A stretch of 64,000 nucleotides of DNA from Marinibactrum halimedae (GCF_021234875.1 NZ_JAJQVM010000001.1:236270-300269); one strand, 5' to 3'. Shown: positions 36,674 to 46,865, numbered from the stretch's first letter. Numbers and translations: made by a program. The notes: generated by a model from the letters alone, not told the origin.

Positions 36674-37789
36674 ATGGCATTAGAGCACGATAAAGAAAGC
36701 AATACACAAATGTCGAGGTTGTTAATTTGTGACGACTCTCGAATAGTCAGAGCGACGGCAAAGAAAATGTTATCTGAACGCTTTGACTTGGTGTTTGCTG
36801 AAAATGGTGAGCAAGGGTGGGATTTTTTAATGAAAGATCCCACCATACAAGTGGTGTTTACAGATTTAAAAATGCCTGAGCTCGACGGAATTGGTTTGAT
36901 AGAACGAATCCGACATCACGATGATGAAAAAATTCGGAATTTGCCTATTATCGTGATCACGGGTGCATCGGATGATGAACATATTAAGCGTCAGATTTTT
37001 GATGCTGGTGCCACAGACTTCGTAACTAAGCCGTTCACTGCGACGATTTTAAATGCTCGTGCGGATGCCCATTCCAGTTATCGTAAAATTAATCATACGT
37101 TGCAAGAAAGTTCTAACCTTGATCCGGTTACAGGGCTGTACAATCAAGCAGGATTTAACCAGCAATTAAAAAAAGATATTTCTTTTGTGAATCGTCATGG
37201 TGAAACCATTGCCATGCTGAGATTTGAGGTTGATCATTTCGATCAAATTCATAAGGCCCTTGGGCAAAAAGCCACGGATTTAATCGTCAAAGAGATTTCT
37301 AAGTTATTATCTGCGAGTTTGCGAAAAGAAGACAGTGCAGCTCGACTGGGTTTGGCAACATTTGTTGTGTCGTTACCCATGGCCAAAAATGATGGTGTAC
37401 TTGGGCTTGCGCGTCGTTTGTTGGCAAAAGTGAATTCTTTTAAATTAAAAGTGAGTGGCAGGCAGGTTGCTATTAAAGCGTCTGCGGGCATTTCAACACA
37501 TGCCAAAGGCAGTCAAATTGATACGGTAAAACTGATGTTAGCCTGCCAACAGGCGCTGGAGAATGCAAAAGCCGTTGGCCCGGGTGAGGTGCAATTATTA
37601 AAAGTTGAAACACCGGAAGCCATGGAAAAAACCACACCGTTTTCGATGGATGCGTTGTGGGAGCAATTGCAAGAAGGTCAGTGTGAATTATCTGATTTTG
37701 AGCAGACAATGTTAGTCAAGCGAATGGTAGCACTAGCGTCGTTACTTTCAGAGGAGCAAAAGGCAGACTTTATTTCTCAGCTAAGGTAA
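36674..37789 (+). CDS. Response regulator with degenerate GGDEF domain
   Basis: A 371-residue protein. The receiver is intact (LLICDDSRIVRATAKKML, the phospho-acceptor in VVFTDLKMPELDG, Lys in TDFVTKPF). Residues about 150-300 align with a diguanylate cyclase fold (NLDPVTGLYNQAGFNQQL, IAMLRFEVDHFDQIHKALGQ) but the active-site GGDEF is replaced by GLATF in AARLGLATFVVSLP. It is therefore unlikely to make c-di-GMP and may instead bind a nucleotide or act as a partner-binding output. The last ~50 residues are Glu/Leu-rich. The ribosome site before ATG 36674 is weak. Confidence 0.85.
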   Translation: MALEHDKESNTQMSRLLICDDSRIVRATAKKMLSERFDLVFAENGEQGWDFLMKDPTIQVVFTDLKMPELDGIGLIERIRHHDDEKIRNLPIIVITGASDDEHIKRQIFDAGATDFVTKPFTATILNARADAHSSYRKINHTLQESSNLDPVTGLYNQAGFNQQLKKDISFVNRHGETIAMLRFEVDHFDQIHKALGQKATDLIVKEISKLLSASLRKEDSAARLGLATFVVSLPMAKNDGVLGLARRLLAKVNSFKLKVSGRQVAIKASAGISTHAKGSQIDTVKLMLACQQALENAKAVGPGEVQLLKVETPEAMEKTTPFSMDALWEQLQEGQCELSDFEQTMLVKRMVALASLLSEEQKADFISQLR

Positions 37790-37810
37790 GTGACTTTATT
37801 TTCGTTAAAC

Positions 37811-37840
37811 CTCAATACTCACATCCATGAGAGTATTGAG
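37811..37840. terminator. Inverted repeat between convergent genes
   Basis: CTCAATACTC pairs with GAGTATTGAG across a 10-base loop, between the convergent GGDEF-like gene and the di-heme cytochrome. No clear T-run follows on either strand, so its terminator role is likely but not certain. Confidence 0.55.
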
Positions 37841-37888
37841 GTAACAGTTTAAATAAAATGGTAAAAAACGTACGCTTACATTAATCAG

Positions 37889-40800
37889 TTACAATGAGCG
37901 TAAGAACTTCACAATGCTATTCATATCGCTGCCAGCATTAGAATGCGCACTGATGGCAGATTCTAATGTAGTGGCACGACCGTCGTGCAAGTAAAGTTGA
38001 TTCATTCCCATCCGCTCCAACATCTCTATATTTTGTCCAATTCCCCAAAGAGGAGCTGTGCGGAATTTACCACCGGTACCCACGTCCCATAACTTCATAT
38101 CGGTGTAAGGGCGAATATAAATATCACGCAGTTCCACCGGTGCGTCGCTACGGGTTTTTGCGGTTGGTGTATGGCAATCGGCACAGCCGCGATTGTAGAA
38201 GGCGACCTCTCCTTCCTCGACTTCCGGGTCTGTATAGGAGTCATAGGGCCTGACGGGAACGTGCAATGTCCGAGTGTATTCAACAATTTTGTCGAAGTTA
38301 TCTGCACCAATCTGTGCCGGTGTTAACCCTAAGTCGACGCTGAGTGCAATTTCCGATTGTTCTTCAACGGTAGCAACAGAGCCATCCCAAGTTAACCCTA
38401 CTTCAGCTCCTTCAATCCATTGCAATAAGCCAACGCCATAGGTCGGTGGTGCAATACGAGGCCCTTTGGGGGTGTTAAAGACGAATTCAGAGCGGCCATC
38501 TCGGACGTGACAATCGCCACAAGAAGCAACTCCTGCACTTTTTACCAGTACACCGTTTACATCACGAATCTCCACGCTTCCCGCAAGGCCTGTGCCGCCG
38601 GGTTTTGCCTGACTGACGTCTGCCATGCCATGGAAAAGGTTATGACCAAGGATAAAATCATTCACCATGACATCGCTTTCCACGGTGGTGAGTTGTTGGG
38701 CAAATTTGGCGTTGCGCTCATCTTGCTCGACAGGGTTGCATCCATTGGCATGTACCATACGCACACCACCTCGGCCTGCGGAGTTTAGGCGAGGGTCGCC
38801 GGTGGCGGTGCTGAATCCCATTCCGACCGTCACGTTTTGCATGGTGTTGTAGATTTGTGAGCTGATGGAGGTGCCGCCAAATTTACTGTTATTGGAAGTG
38901 GGGAAAGTGGCTTCCCAGCTGACAATTTGTCCGTAATCGAACCCTTCTGCCGGAATGGGGTTACCACCATTGATAATGTATTGAGGGCCTTGGCAATTGC
39001 CGGCTCCCCACTCAAAGGCCTCAATACGCATAGGTGCGACGGATGCGTTGGGCTGCAAGCGGAAGGCGGTGCCTGGGCCATCAATGTAAGTGGAGGTGTA
39101 ACGCTCTAAACCACTGAGCAATGAGGTGTTATAAGGCATCGCATCAAAGGTGATGAATTCTTCGGGACGATCCCGTGAGTGAGGATGACCATGGCGCTGC
39201 CAGTTTGCACTGGTGTGGGTGATGGTGGGGCGATCTTCCGGGTTAATACGATCATTGGGCTGGGTTTCATCGTATTCAAATAACGCGGTGTACACCCAAT
39301 TATCTTCCGGCTCAGCATTGACAGTGCCACGAATGCGGTAGCGTAAGAAATAATAGAATTTGCCGTAACAGGCACCAGGAATTTCCGTTGAATACGGGCC
39401 TTCGAGGGTTCCGGGCATATCCGATTTATGGAATTGAATTTGATTATTGGAACACCAAAACTCCAAGCTCGGATCTTTGGGAGAACGCACATTGGTGTCG
39501 GAAACGAACGAGAACTGATAGGTTAATCCTGTACCGGCTCTCCAGGTTACTGTGCGATCTTCAATATCAATGGCCATACCATAACTTCTCGGTATGATTC
39601 CATTCACGGCGGTTTTTAATGCCGGAGCAGGATAATCCACCAGTGGTAATTGAGGAATCAACTCCGCACTGGCCAAATCCCAATTCGGGATATTGGCACC
39701 ATTGGTACTGGATGGGCCAGTATCATTGCTAAAGAAGTAAAGAGGCTTACCATTGTAAGTGACTTGATAAACCGTCTTCACGGTTGTGTTTCCACAATCA
39801 TCGGTCACTTCTTCAGTGCGTGTAATGGTGTCAAAACCTCCGGTCACACCACCTGCACCCACCAAATCTTCTGCATCTGCAATGGTTAATGGTGGCCATT
39901 GTTCGGCACAACTTCCTTCGCAATTACTACTGCCATTGGTGTCATTGGCAAAGGTATAGAGCGCGAAATTAGGTGAGACAGAACCCGCACCACCGATAAG
40001 TCGAGCCGATTGGCCACCGTTTTCGATCAATGTGCCCACGGCTGCTTTAGGTGCGGAAGGGGGGAGTTGCCCGCCACCATTACTGACAAAGCAAGGTGAG
40101 GTAGAAACACCTTCGCCGGGTTTCACGTTGATGGAATGGATACATTGCCCACCGCCAAATTGATCGCCCTGTAATCGAATCTCAAGGGTATAAGTGGTAT
40201 TGGCGTTGACACCCGGTACTTGGGTTTCATACCGAAGTACGTCGTCGTCTGTGCTGGTGGTGTAGGTGAAAGGGCCTGTTTCAGGAAGGTTGGCGCCGCT
40301 GCTGATGAGCCCCAAGATAGCAAAACCGGGCCCGTGATTGGGCATAGCGCTATGGTAAACCAAGCCGCTGGTTGTCATACCAAAAGCATAACCTTCGCCG
40401 AAATCAGCGGGGTAGTCCACATCCGGTTCGCCACAACTGCCTCCGTCATCATCACCACCGACAATGGCAATACTTCCCAAAGAGGTCGGGCATTCATTAT
40501 TCCCCCAGCGTGCCCATGTGTTATAGATACCGGGTGCCAAATTTGAAACGGTGGTAGACCCGGAATTGTCTGGAACTCGGTATGGGTAACTGGTACCACC
40601 ATCTACGCTGAATTCGATTGTTGAGCGAGTTCCGCCACTACTGGCATCATCATTGAATGAAAAGATGATACTGCCGTCATTGGCACCGGCAGAACTTTCA
40701 TCGATTTTCGATAGTGTTGCGGCGGGAATGTCCGAACCCGTGCATGTCTCTCCTGTGGGGGTGGCTTCAATAATAGTGATGGTGTCCAGTACAGTAGGGC

Positions 40801-41419
40801 ACTCACCGTTGCCCCAGCGAGCACTCACGCCATAGTCACCCGGTGCTAGGTTAATGATATCTAAGCTACCGTCAGATAAGTCAGCACTGTAGTCGTAATT
40901 GTTACCACCATCTATGCTGAATTGAATGCTGGAGCGACCAGTCGTTGGGCTGAAGGAAAACGAAAGACTACCATCGTTGAAATCAACGTCGGTTTCGTGG
41001 GTAACAGAAATATTCGCGCTGGGGATGTCCGCACCCGTACAAATTTCTCCTCCTCCGGTATCCCCTCCAACACTGCCACCGCTGGTTACCGATGAATCGA
41101 ACGTAACGGGAATAAAACCTGTTAGTATTTGCCCTTGGGAATTATCTTGAATTTTGGCTGAAATATTATAAGTGGAGCCATCGGTTAATCCGTTCACTGG
41201 ACGTTCCCAGTATCCATTTACCTTTTCGCCACTTTGACAGTTACCCTCACTGTTAAGACAAATAAAATTCCAAAGCCCAGAGTAATTGTTATCTTGAAAA
41301 TAAATCACACCAGAGTCAGGGCCGGTTGCTCGTATCCCTTCATCTGCATGAACATTTCCGTTGATACTCATTGCCGTACAGACGGCAGCCAGCATCAATT
41401 GTTTTCGTAGAGTTGTCAT
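37889..41419 (-). CDS. Secreted multidomain di-heme cytochrome (DHOR family) with adhesin-like and secreted-repeat modules
   Basis: An 1176-residue exported protein. Order: signal peptide; an ~85-residue module (GVIYFQDNNYSGLWNFICLN ... YNISAKIQDNSQG) shared with the GH26-like enzyme; two SprB-like Ig repeats (GSLSFSFS, LAPGDYGVSARWGNGECP; GSIIFSFN, LAPGIYNTWARWGNNECP); a second copy of the shared module (EGYAFGMTTSGLVYHSAMPN); a Pfam Lipoprotein_15-type segment (NFALYTFANDTN, GKPLYFFSNDTG); and a ~500-residue di-heme oxidoreductase domain with CGDCH (Cys967) and CADCH (Cys1079), plus [11 protein letters not shown] and LYLHDGRATTLESAI. The DHOR family comprises putative periplasmic oxidases or peroxidases; acceptor unknown. 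A paralog lies at 58.8-62.0 kb. An operator candidate lies 532 bases upstream. Confidence 0.85.
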   Translation of the reverse strand: MTTLRKQLMLAAVCTAMSINGNVHADEGIRATGPDSGVIYFQDNNYSGLWNFICLNSEGNCQSGEKVNGYWERPVNGLTDGSTYNISAKIQDNSQGQILTGFIPVTFDSSVTSGGSVGGDTGGGEICTGADIPSANISVTHETDVDFNDGSLSFSFSPTTGRSSIQFSIDGGNNYDYSADLSDGSLDIINLAPGDYGVSARWGNGECPTVLDTITIIEATPTGETCTGSDIPAATLSKIDESSAGANDGSIIFSFNDDASSGGTRSTIEFSVDGGTSYPYRVPDNSGSTTVSNLAPGIYNTWARWGNNECPTSLGSIAIVGGDDDGGSCGEPDVDYPADFGEGYAFGMTTSGLVYHSAMPNHGPGFAILGLISSGANLPETGPFTYTTSTDDDVLRYETQVPGVNANTTYTLEIRLQGDQFGGGQCIHSINVKPGEGVSTSPCFVSNGGGQLPPSAPKAAVGTLIENGGQSARLIGGAGSVSPNFALYTFANDTNGSSNCEGSCAEQWPPLTIADAEDLVGAGGVTGGFDTITRTEEVTDDCGNTTVKTVYQVTYNGKPLYFFSNDTGPSSTNGANIPNWDLASAELIPQLPLVDYPAPALKTAVNGIIPRSYGMAIDIEDRTVTWRAGTGLTYQFSFVSDTNVRSPKDPSLEFWCSNNQIQFHKSDMPGTLEGPYSTEIPGACYGKFYYFLRYRIRGTVNAEPEDNWVYTALFEYDETQPNDRINPEDRPTITHTSANWQRHGHPHSRDRPEEFITFDAMPYNTSLLSGLERYTSTYIDGPGTAFRLQPNASVAPMRIEAFEWGAGNCQGPQYIINGGNPIPAEGFDYGQIVSWEATFPTSNNSKFGGTSISSQIYNTMQNVTVGMGFSTATGDPRLNSAGRGGVRMVHANGCNPVEQDERNAKFAQQLTTVESDVMVNDFILGHNLFHGMADVSQAKPGGTGLAGSVEIRDVNGVLVKSAGVASCGDCHVRDGRSEFVFNTPKGPRIAPPTYGVGLLQWIEGAEVGLTWDGSVATVEEQSEIALSVDLGLTPAQIGADNFDKIVEYTRTLHVPVRPYDSYTDPEVEEGEVAFYNRGCADCHTPTAKTRSDAPVELRDIYIRPYTDMKLWDVGTGGKFRTAPLWGIGQNIEMLERMGMNQLYLHDGRATTLESAISAHSNAGSDMNSIVKFLRSL

Positions 41420-41950
41420 CGAGAGGCCTCTCTATAATAGAAACAGCTTTCAAATGTAGAAAGCTGAGTGCAAAAGATAGGAATGCGGCTGTTTGTATCA
41501 ATAAAAAAACATTCATACGATAAATCAGCAATTAAAATCCTTTGCAACGTTAGCAATCACCGAAACGGTGTCCCACTGACTTAGAATGTGGAGTGCTGAC
41601 AAGACCTCTGTAAGACATTCCCAAAAAAGTATCGATTCCATATTGCCAATGGGCCATTCCAGTATTTTGGGTTGTGTGTATTTACCGCGCTTCATGATGC
41701 CTTTGGGTTCATCGGTTTGAACTTAATCAGCGTATGAAGAAATCAAAATATAATTTGATCGAATATCGTTAAGGTGCCCAAAGTGGGGCAATGAACAAGA
41801 TGGAAAAACTTTTTTATAATTATTTTCCGTTTTTTAGATCAGGCGGAAAGCAACGAATTGACAAGGCTAACTTAATTATCATTTTTATTGAGCAGAGGAT
41901 GATCTCTGCTGTCGCACTGTTTTCTCGCTGTGTGTTTATTATGAATAGAA

Positions 41951-41964
41951 TGTAAACGATTACA
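41951..41964. promoter_or_regulatory. LacI-type operator candidate TGTAAACGATTACA
   Basis: Identical in all 14 bases to the site at 16910-16923 before the GH26-like gene. It is 532 bases upstream of the cytochrome start, a long leader. Confidence 0.65.
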
Positions 41965-42151
41965 AGTATAGTTTTAACTAAAATTTTTATTGGTTATTTC
42001 TAAATGTAGGAGGCAGACATTAATAATGAAGGTAATGCATTGAGTTATTAAGAAAAAAGATAGGTATGAATGAAATTTATAAGATAAATCTCATTCATAA
42101 GGAAAAGAAAAATTTAAATGAATGAACAGAGAGCGTTAAGGGCGGAGTAAT

Positions 42152-42197
42152 AAAAACGAACCGATGTGACTACTTACCTTTCCATCAGATCGGTTCG
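42152..42197 (-). terminator. Terminator of the endonuclease I gene
   Basis: CGAACCGAT (42157-42165) pairs with ATCGGTTCG (42189-42197); on the minus strand the stem is followed by TTTTTATTA. It lies 40 bases past the stop. Confidence 0.85.
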
Positions 42198-42236
42198 GTG
42201 TGGTTCAGCAATCAATATGAGCCACTAATAAGAGAG

Positions 42237-43688
42237 TTACCAAATTCTTTCAACAAATTCAGGGTGATCAACAAATGGGTTACGATTACCTTGGAATTCG
42301 TATGCAGCATTATTTCGGTCAATTTCTTTCTGGCTGACAGGGTCCTGCTGGTGCCAGCGTTTTAGCATATTGACGTACCAAGATTGGAACACTTGGCTGC
42401 CCGTCCCGTTAAATACGGCATTGCTATCACTCTTCCAGGAAGAGGCTTTATCCTCATATCGAGTTGCCATGTAAAAATGGGCTCTTGCAAAATCGCCTTT
42501 GAATTCGTCAATAGGTTCAAATACCGTACCGCTATACCCAAGTCCACTTCTACCGGTACCTAATAAGGAGCCATTGTTGGAAGTGTACTCTCTAGAGCCG
42601 ACCTCTCCGAAAGGGTGATTGTTACGCTTGTTGTTAACCGAGCCATCAGTAGGAAAAACATGATGCACATCAGAGTGCATAGGCTCGCCTTTACCGAACC
42701 ATGCCTTGGGCATAGAATGTTCGCGGTTATAACAATCTCCTTCCCCACTGTACTTCAAGTCTTGACTGCATTGGTGCGTACCGGCTGTAAAGTTATACGG
42801 ATCAGGATTGAGAGGGTTTTCTGAATACATATCCAATACGGATTGGTCACGTTCATAGTATGTATCTAATTCATGATCTCGAATAAAGGTCCATATTTTT
42901 CCATATTGCGAGCCACCCCATTCTTTAGGTGGTTTAGTAATGTTGAACAATTCGGTTTTTAAAGCGAAACCGCTTAGCCCATTCGCACTTGAATAGTAAT
43001 TGGATGAATCAGAGTTATTTCCTCCATTTGAGCCACCTGTATTTCCTCCCCCTGTGTTTCCTCCACCCGTATTTCCTCCACCCGTATTTCCTCCACCATT
43101 AGTGCTGCCATTTACTTGGTAGTCATCAATAAATACGGTTTCATTTCCATCAAACCCACTCACATCATAGAAGCGCAGGCCCACTTCGATACTTCCATTT
43201 CGAGAAGCGGAGTATTGATAAGAAACGTATTGCCATTGATTGGTTAGATTTGCATCAGAGTAGGTATAAAAGCCATCTACGTATAACCGAGTTTGAACAC
43301 CGCCGTCAGTGTGGTACACCCATACTCCTACATCGTAAGTTTGTCCGGCGGTCACTGAGATCGCTTGGCGAAAATCGGTGTTACCTTGACTTCGTGTGGT
43401 TACGTTGATTAAGGCGGAGGCGCTGCCAGAATACCTTGTTGTAGTGGAGCGAGAAATCGTAATTCCGCTATCAATTGTTGTCCAGCCAGTAGGCTGGTTA
43501 TTATTCCAAGATTCAAAATCCCCATTTGTTAATGCTGCTGCGTTGATTGAAGCCATCATCATTATTAATGCTGAGATGATGTGAGATTTTCTTAATAGCG
43601 GATTCTTTATAAAGTGATTTAGGTGCAAAGTAATTGTGTTTGAGAGTTTTTTTATCCCTAAGTGCTGATTCTTTCTAGTTGATTTCAT
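42237..43688 (-). CDS. Secreted endonuclease I-family nuclease with N-terminal carbohydrate-binding-type module
   Basis: A 483-residue exported protein. A signal helix (HIISALIMMMASINAAA) leads to a galactose-binding-like beta-sandwich (NGDFESWNNNQPTGWTTIDS, VFIDDYQVNG; residues about 55-190). A Gly/Asn/Thr linker of GGGNT repeats follows, then an endonuclease I domain with the catalytic core NREHSMPKAWFGKGEPMHSD, HHVFPTDGSVNNKRNNHPFG. Such enzymes degrade extracellular DNA for nutrients. The N-region before the signal helix is long (about 34 residues), so a downstream start may be used. A related LacI-type site lies 714 bases upstream. Confidence 0.9.
   Translation of the reverse strand: MKSTRKNQHLGIKKLSNTITLHLNHFIKNPLLRKSHIISALIMMMASINAAALTNGDFESWNNNQPTGWTTIDSGITISRSTTTRYSGSASALINVTTRSQGNTDFRQAISVTAGQTYDVGVWVYHTDGGVQTRLYVDGFYTYSDANLTNQWQYVSYQYSASRNGSIEVGLRFYDVSGFDGNETVFIDDYQVNGSTNGGGNTGGGNTGGGNTGGGNTGGSNGGNNSDSSNYYSSANGLSGFALKTELFNITKPPKEWGGSQYGKIWTFIRDHELDTYYERDQSVLDMYSENPLNPDPYNFTAGTHQCSQDLKYSGEGDCYNREHSMPKAWFGKGEPMHSDVHHVFPTDGSVNNKRNNHPFGEVGSREYTSNNGSLLGTGRSGLGYSGTVFEPIDEFKGDFARAHFYMATRYEDKASSWKSDSNAVFNGTGSQVFQSWYVNMLKRWHQQDPVSQKEIDRNNAAYEFQGNRNPFVDHPEFVERIW
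43031..43101 (-). repeat. 15-bp in-frame repeat encoding GGGNT linker
   Basis: Four near-identical 15-bp units encoding Gly-Gly-Gly-Asn-Thr connect the binding module to the nuclease domain. Variation keeps frame. Confidence 0.85.
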
Positions 43689-44487
43689 AATGGAATACCG
43701 ATTTAGTTGTCGGGTTAGTTAATTTTTTGAAATCCATAAGCGAATTCTGTGCCTAGTCTTTAATAAAATGGAAATTTTGTTATAAAAAAGAGATTTTATG
43801 AGTTGACTGTATGGTCATATTTGTAAATCCTTTGTGATTATCATGCTAAGTTCGAGTTGATATTTTCGTATGAAAATTAATTGGATCTCTATGTTATTGA
43901 TTTATATATGATTTTTAACTCGTTTTTGTTTTGTTTTGATGAGGCAGATTAATCATGATGTAAATTACTAACGTTGATGTAGGTTTTACCGCTTTTTTGA
44001 AAAACAAAATCACCTCCTTTTTAAATGGCTTTTAAATTTAACGGTAATTGCTTCTATTTTTTCCAAAATAATATAATTGCTCTCAAATAGTGCGATAGGT
44101 AACTACTTCAACTCAGTGAATGCGCCTTTTAAGTGAGAGACGTTTTAAGGGGTATTTGGGTATGATGTGTTGATACTGTAAAATCGAATTGGTTGAATAT
44201 TAATCAGTTCGAGTTTTGATTATTGAAAAGAATCACACTATTTGTATTTTTCGTTACCTTTTCATTAATAATATGCATAATCATTTATTTGAAAAAATAT
44301 TGTTGATTCTTACTCCTCTGCTTGAAACTGTTGATTCCGTTTTTAGAGCTGAATTTTTAAGCGTGCTTGATAAAGTGAAATGCACTCGATAAGAGCATGT
44401 GTGAAAGCGCTCTCAATAATAGCCCGAATAGAATTCGGGAAGAGCGTTCTAGGTAAGGGACATTAAAAATTATCTAGTTTATTAATT
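43689..44487. other. Long AT-rich spacer upstream of the nuclease gene
   Basis: About 800 bases, AT-rich, with no convincing gene. At its right end it has a LacI-type site (44402-44415) joined to a hairpin (CCCGAAT/ATTCGGG, 44423-44439). Confidence 0.55.
44402..44439. promoter_or_regulatory. LacI-type site TGAAAGCGCTCTCA next to a hairpin
   Basis: TGAAAGCGCTCTCA (44402-44415) fits TGWNANCGNTNWCA completely. Next to it CCCGAAT pairs with ATTCGGG (44423-44439), extended by CGCTCT with AGAGCG. It could be an operator for the nuclease gene, or part of a terminator after the TetR gene. Confidence 0.4.
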
Positions 44488-45063
44488 TTAATCTAGCTTT
44501 AAGATGTTCCATATTGCTGCTGCTAGCATATCTGCAATTTGTTTGTTTGACAGTGGTAATATATCTGACGTTAATGTATAGCCCTCAAGAAATGGAATCA
44601 GTAAGCTGTTTATCTGATTAAGTTGTCTTTTATTTTCTACAATATTCTCGAATATATTCTCCAATAGTCTTGCAGTTGAGTAATAATACTCTTCTAAATA
44701 ATCTTTTATTGATTCACTACGTGATGATATTGCCCATATTTCTCTAAAAGTTTTGCATGACGCTATAAGTTCTTCGTCACTGATAATATTCAGTAAAAAT
44801 CTAGAAATATGGATTTTTTTGATCTTTTCTCTGCGTGGCAAATTTCCAAGATGCATTTTGATGAAGGCTGAGCAATGGGTAAGATAATGATCAACCATAC
44901 CTTTGAGTAATGCTTCTCGATTCTTAAAATGATATTGTAAGTTACCGAGGCTGATGCCTGCAGAGGTGGCAACTTTTCTCATGGTTAAACTGTGATCGCC
45001 GTGTTCCTCTAATATTCTCAAACCACATTCTATAATCGTTAGTTTCGTGTTTTTTCTGACCAC
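44488..45063 (-). CDS. TetR/AcrR-family regulator
   Basis: A 191-residue regulator. The N-terminal helix-turn-helix is clear: LTIIECGLRILEEHGDHSLT, then MRKVATSAGISLGNLQYHFK. The C-terminal ~140 residues are helical and Ile/Leu-rich, as in ligand-binding domains of the family, and carry no recognisable effector signature. It lies downstream of the homogentisate genes (hmgA, fahA) on the same strand with a 221-base gap, so it may or may not regulate them. Confidence 0.88.
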   Translation of the reverse strand: MVRKNTKLTIIECGLRILEEHGDHSLTMRKVATSAGISLGNLQYHFKNREALLKGMVDHYLTHCSAFIKMHLGNLPRREKIKKIHISRFLLNIISDEELIASCKTFREIWAISSRSESIKDYLEEYYYSTARLLENIFENIVENKRQLNQINSLLIPFLEGYTLTSDILPLSNKQIADMLAAAIWNILKLD

Positions 45064-45284
45064 TTATGGTTGCCTCATTATCAAATTTAAGTCAGTTTTA
45101 TTAAGATACTGCTTTTTTAATAATTTTTCATGTGGAGGTGGCGATTTTATTTTTATCGTTGTTTTAATTTAGCGGTCTTTTTTTATGTCTCAGTAATTAT
45201 TTTCTTGTGGTCTTCTCAAAGCTAAATGTAACAATGAGATATTTATTTTATACTTCGTACTCAAAATGAATATCTATTGTTAAT

Positions 45285-46604
45285 TTAAGTGGGTTTTGCT
45301 GGGACTATTTTGCCAGTGACAGATCCCAGTCCTATACGGCGAAATCCAATACGTTCACAAAATCCTGTTAATGTGATTTTATCATAATCCTCTAAAAAAT
45401 TGCGTTCTTCGCCAGAGTTAAGTTCAACTGTACGTTTACCACCTTCTGTCATTTCCAACAAACTACCAACTTCTAAAGGCGTTGGGCCAGATTGTGTGCC
45501 TGTACCAAAAAGGTCTCCAGAGCGTAATTGGCAGCCATTACTGGCATGATGAGTGAGCATTTGATAAATAGTCCAAAAACTGTGTTTGAAAGACGTTTTT
45601 GATAGTCGCTGCGGATTAAGTTTATCTGATTGCATGGTTTTGCTGGAAAGGTAGCATTCAAGTTGAATATCAATAGCACCAAGCGCTTGATTTTGTGAGC
45701 TGTTCAAGTGGGATAGGGGGGAAGGGTGGCTTTGAGGGCGTTCATGCGGCATTTGAAAGGGAGCTAATGCCTCAAGTGTAATGACCCAGGGTGAGATAGA
45801 CGTTGCGAAGCTTTTTGACAAAAACGGGCCTAAAGGTTGATATTCCCACGCTTGTATATCTCGTGCACTCCAATCATTGAGCACGCATAGACCAAATATA
45901 TGCTGGGGCGTTTGGTCAATATTAACTGTTTCACCGGGCCTATTTTCTTTTCCAATATAAACACCTAGCTCCACTTCATAGTCGAGCTTTTCCGTTGGTG
46001 CATAAATTGGGTACGAGGCAAATGAAGTTTTGAGTTGCCCTTGAGGCCGCTTGATATCAGTACCAGAGAGGTATATTGACGAGGCACGACCATGATAAGC
46101 CACGGGTACCCAAGAATAGTTAGCCAGTAATGGATTTTCAGGCCGAAATAATAGACCGACATTCGTTGCATGATGTATAGAGGAATAGAAGTCGGTGTAG
46201 TCGCCAATATCTACAGGTATTTTTAGCTTAACACTCTGTTGAGGCACTAATGTGGGTCTCAATAGGGCTTCTTGTTCAGATCCTTTTCTTAGCGCTCTAG
46301 ATAGCATTAATCTTAAGGATGACCATACTTCAGGTCCGCACTTCATTAATGCATTAAGGCTAGGTGAATTACATGAGTGTAACGCTTTCTGGGTATTTTC
46401 TTCTAAATCTTTTAACCATGAAATAGCAGTAAGATCAATGATGCTGTCGCCTATTGCGACACCGACACGAAATGCTTCGTCTGTATTTTTACGTTTGAAT
46501 ACACCAAAGGGTAGATTTTGAATTGGAAAGTCTGTGTTTGGGTCATTTGCACTATCAAGCCATGACTCCAACATCGCATCGTGAGTTTCATTGAGGTTGA
46601 TCAT
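45285..46604 (-). CDS. fahA: Fumarylacetoacetase
   Basis: A 439-residue enzyme, last step of tyrosine/homogentisate catabolism, releasing fumarate and acetoacetate. Active-site motif YTDFYSSIHHATNVGLLFRP, metal-binding region DYEVELGVYIGKEN and NDWSARDIQAWEYQPLGPFL are intact. It follows hmgA on the minus strand with a repeat-bearing 261-base gap. No maiA (maleylacetoacetate isomerase) is in the window, so that step must be elsewhere. Confidence 0.96.
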   Translation of the reverse strand: MINLNETHDAMLESWLDSANDPNTDFPIQNLPFGVFKRKNTDEAFRVGVAIGDSIIDLTAISWLKDLEENTQKALHSCNSPSLNALMKCGPEVWSSLRLMLSRALRKGSEQEALLRPTLVPQQSVKLKIPVDIGDYTDFYSSIHHATNVGLLFRPENPLLANYSWVPVAYHGRASSIYLSGTDIKRPQGQLKTSFASYPIYAPTEKLDYEVELGVYIGKENRPGETVNIDQTPQHIFGLCVLNDWSARDIQAWEYQPLGPFLSKSFATSISPWVITLEALAPFQMPHERPQSHPSPLSHLNSSQNQALGAIDIQLECYLSSKTMQSDKLNPQRLSKTSFKHSFWTIYQMLTHHASNGCQLRSGDLFGTGTQSGPTPLEVGSLLEMTEGGKRTVELNSGEERNFLEDYDKITLTGFCERIGFRRIGLGSVTGKIVPAKPT

Positions 46605-46706
46605 TTTTATAGCCTACTATTTTCATTGTTATTCTTTTTGTATTTTAAAAACCGGTGTGTCAACTTAAGAGACTCATCGTGTTATTGCAATTCTGATCTC
46701 TGTGGT

Positions 46707-46791
46707 ACTTTGATATTGTTCGTACTTGGATATTGTTCGTACTTTGATATTGTTCGTACTTTGATATTGTCAGTATTTTGGCATTATCTGA
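46707..46791. repeat. 17-bp tandem repeat, five decaying copies
   Basis: Units start at 46707, 46724, 46741, 46758 and 46775. Consensus ACTTTGATATTGTTCGT; units 1 and 3 are identical, unit 5 strongly diverged. It sits between hmgA and fahA. Confidence 0.93.
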
Positions 46792-46865
46792 TACTTTTAT
46801 TGAGTGTGTTGTAGGCGTTATTTTCCGTTCTACGTTACTTTCTCCGTTAGTTTCTTGATAGTGTA

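Larger units (their letters stand above)
41420..42236. other. Long spacer upstream of the di-heme cytochrome
   Basis: About 820 bases with no convincing gene. It holds an exact LacI-type operator (41951-41964) and the terminator of the nuclease gene (42152-42197). Confidence 0.6.
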
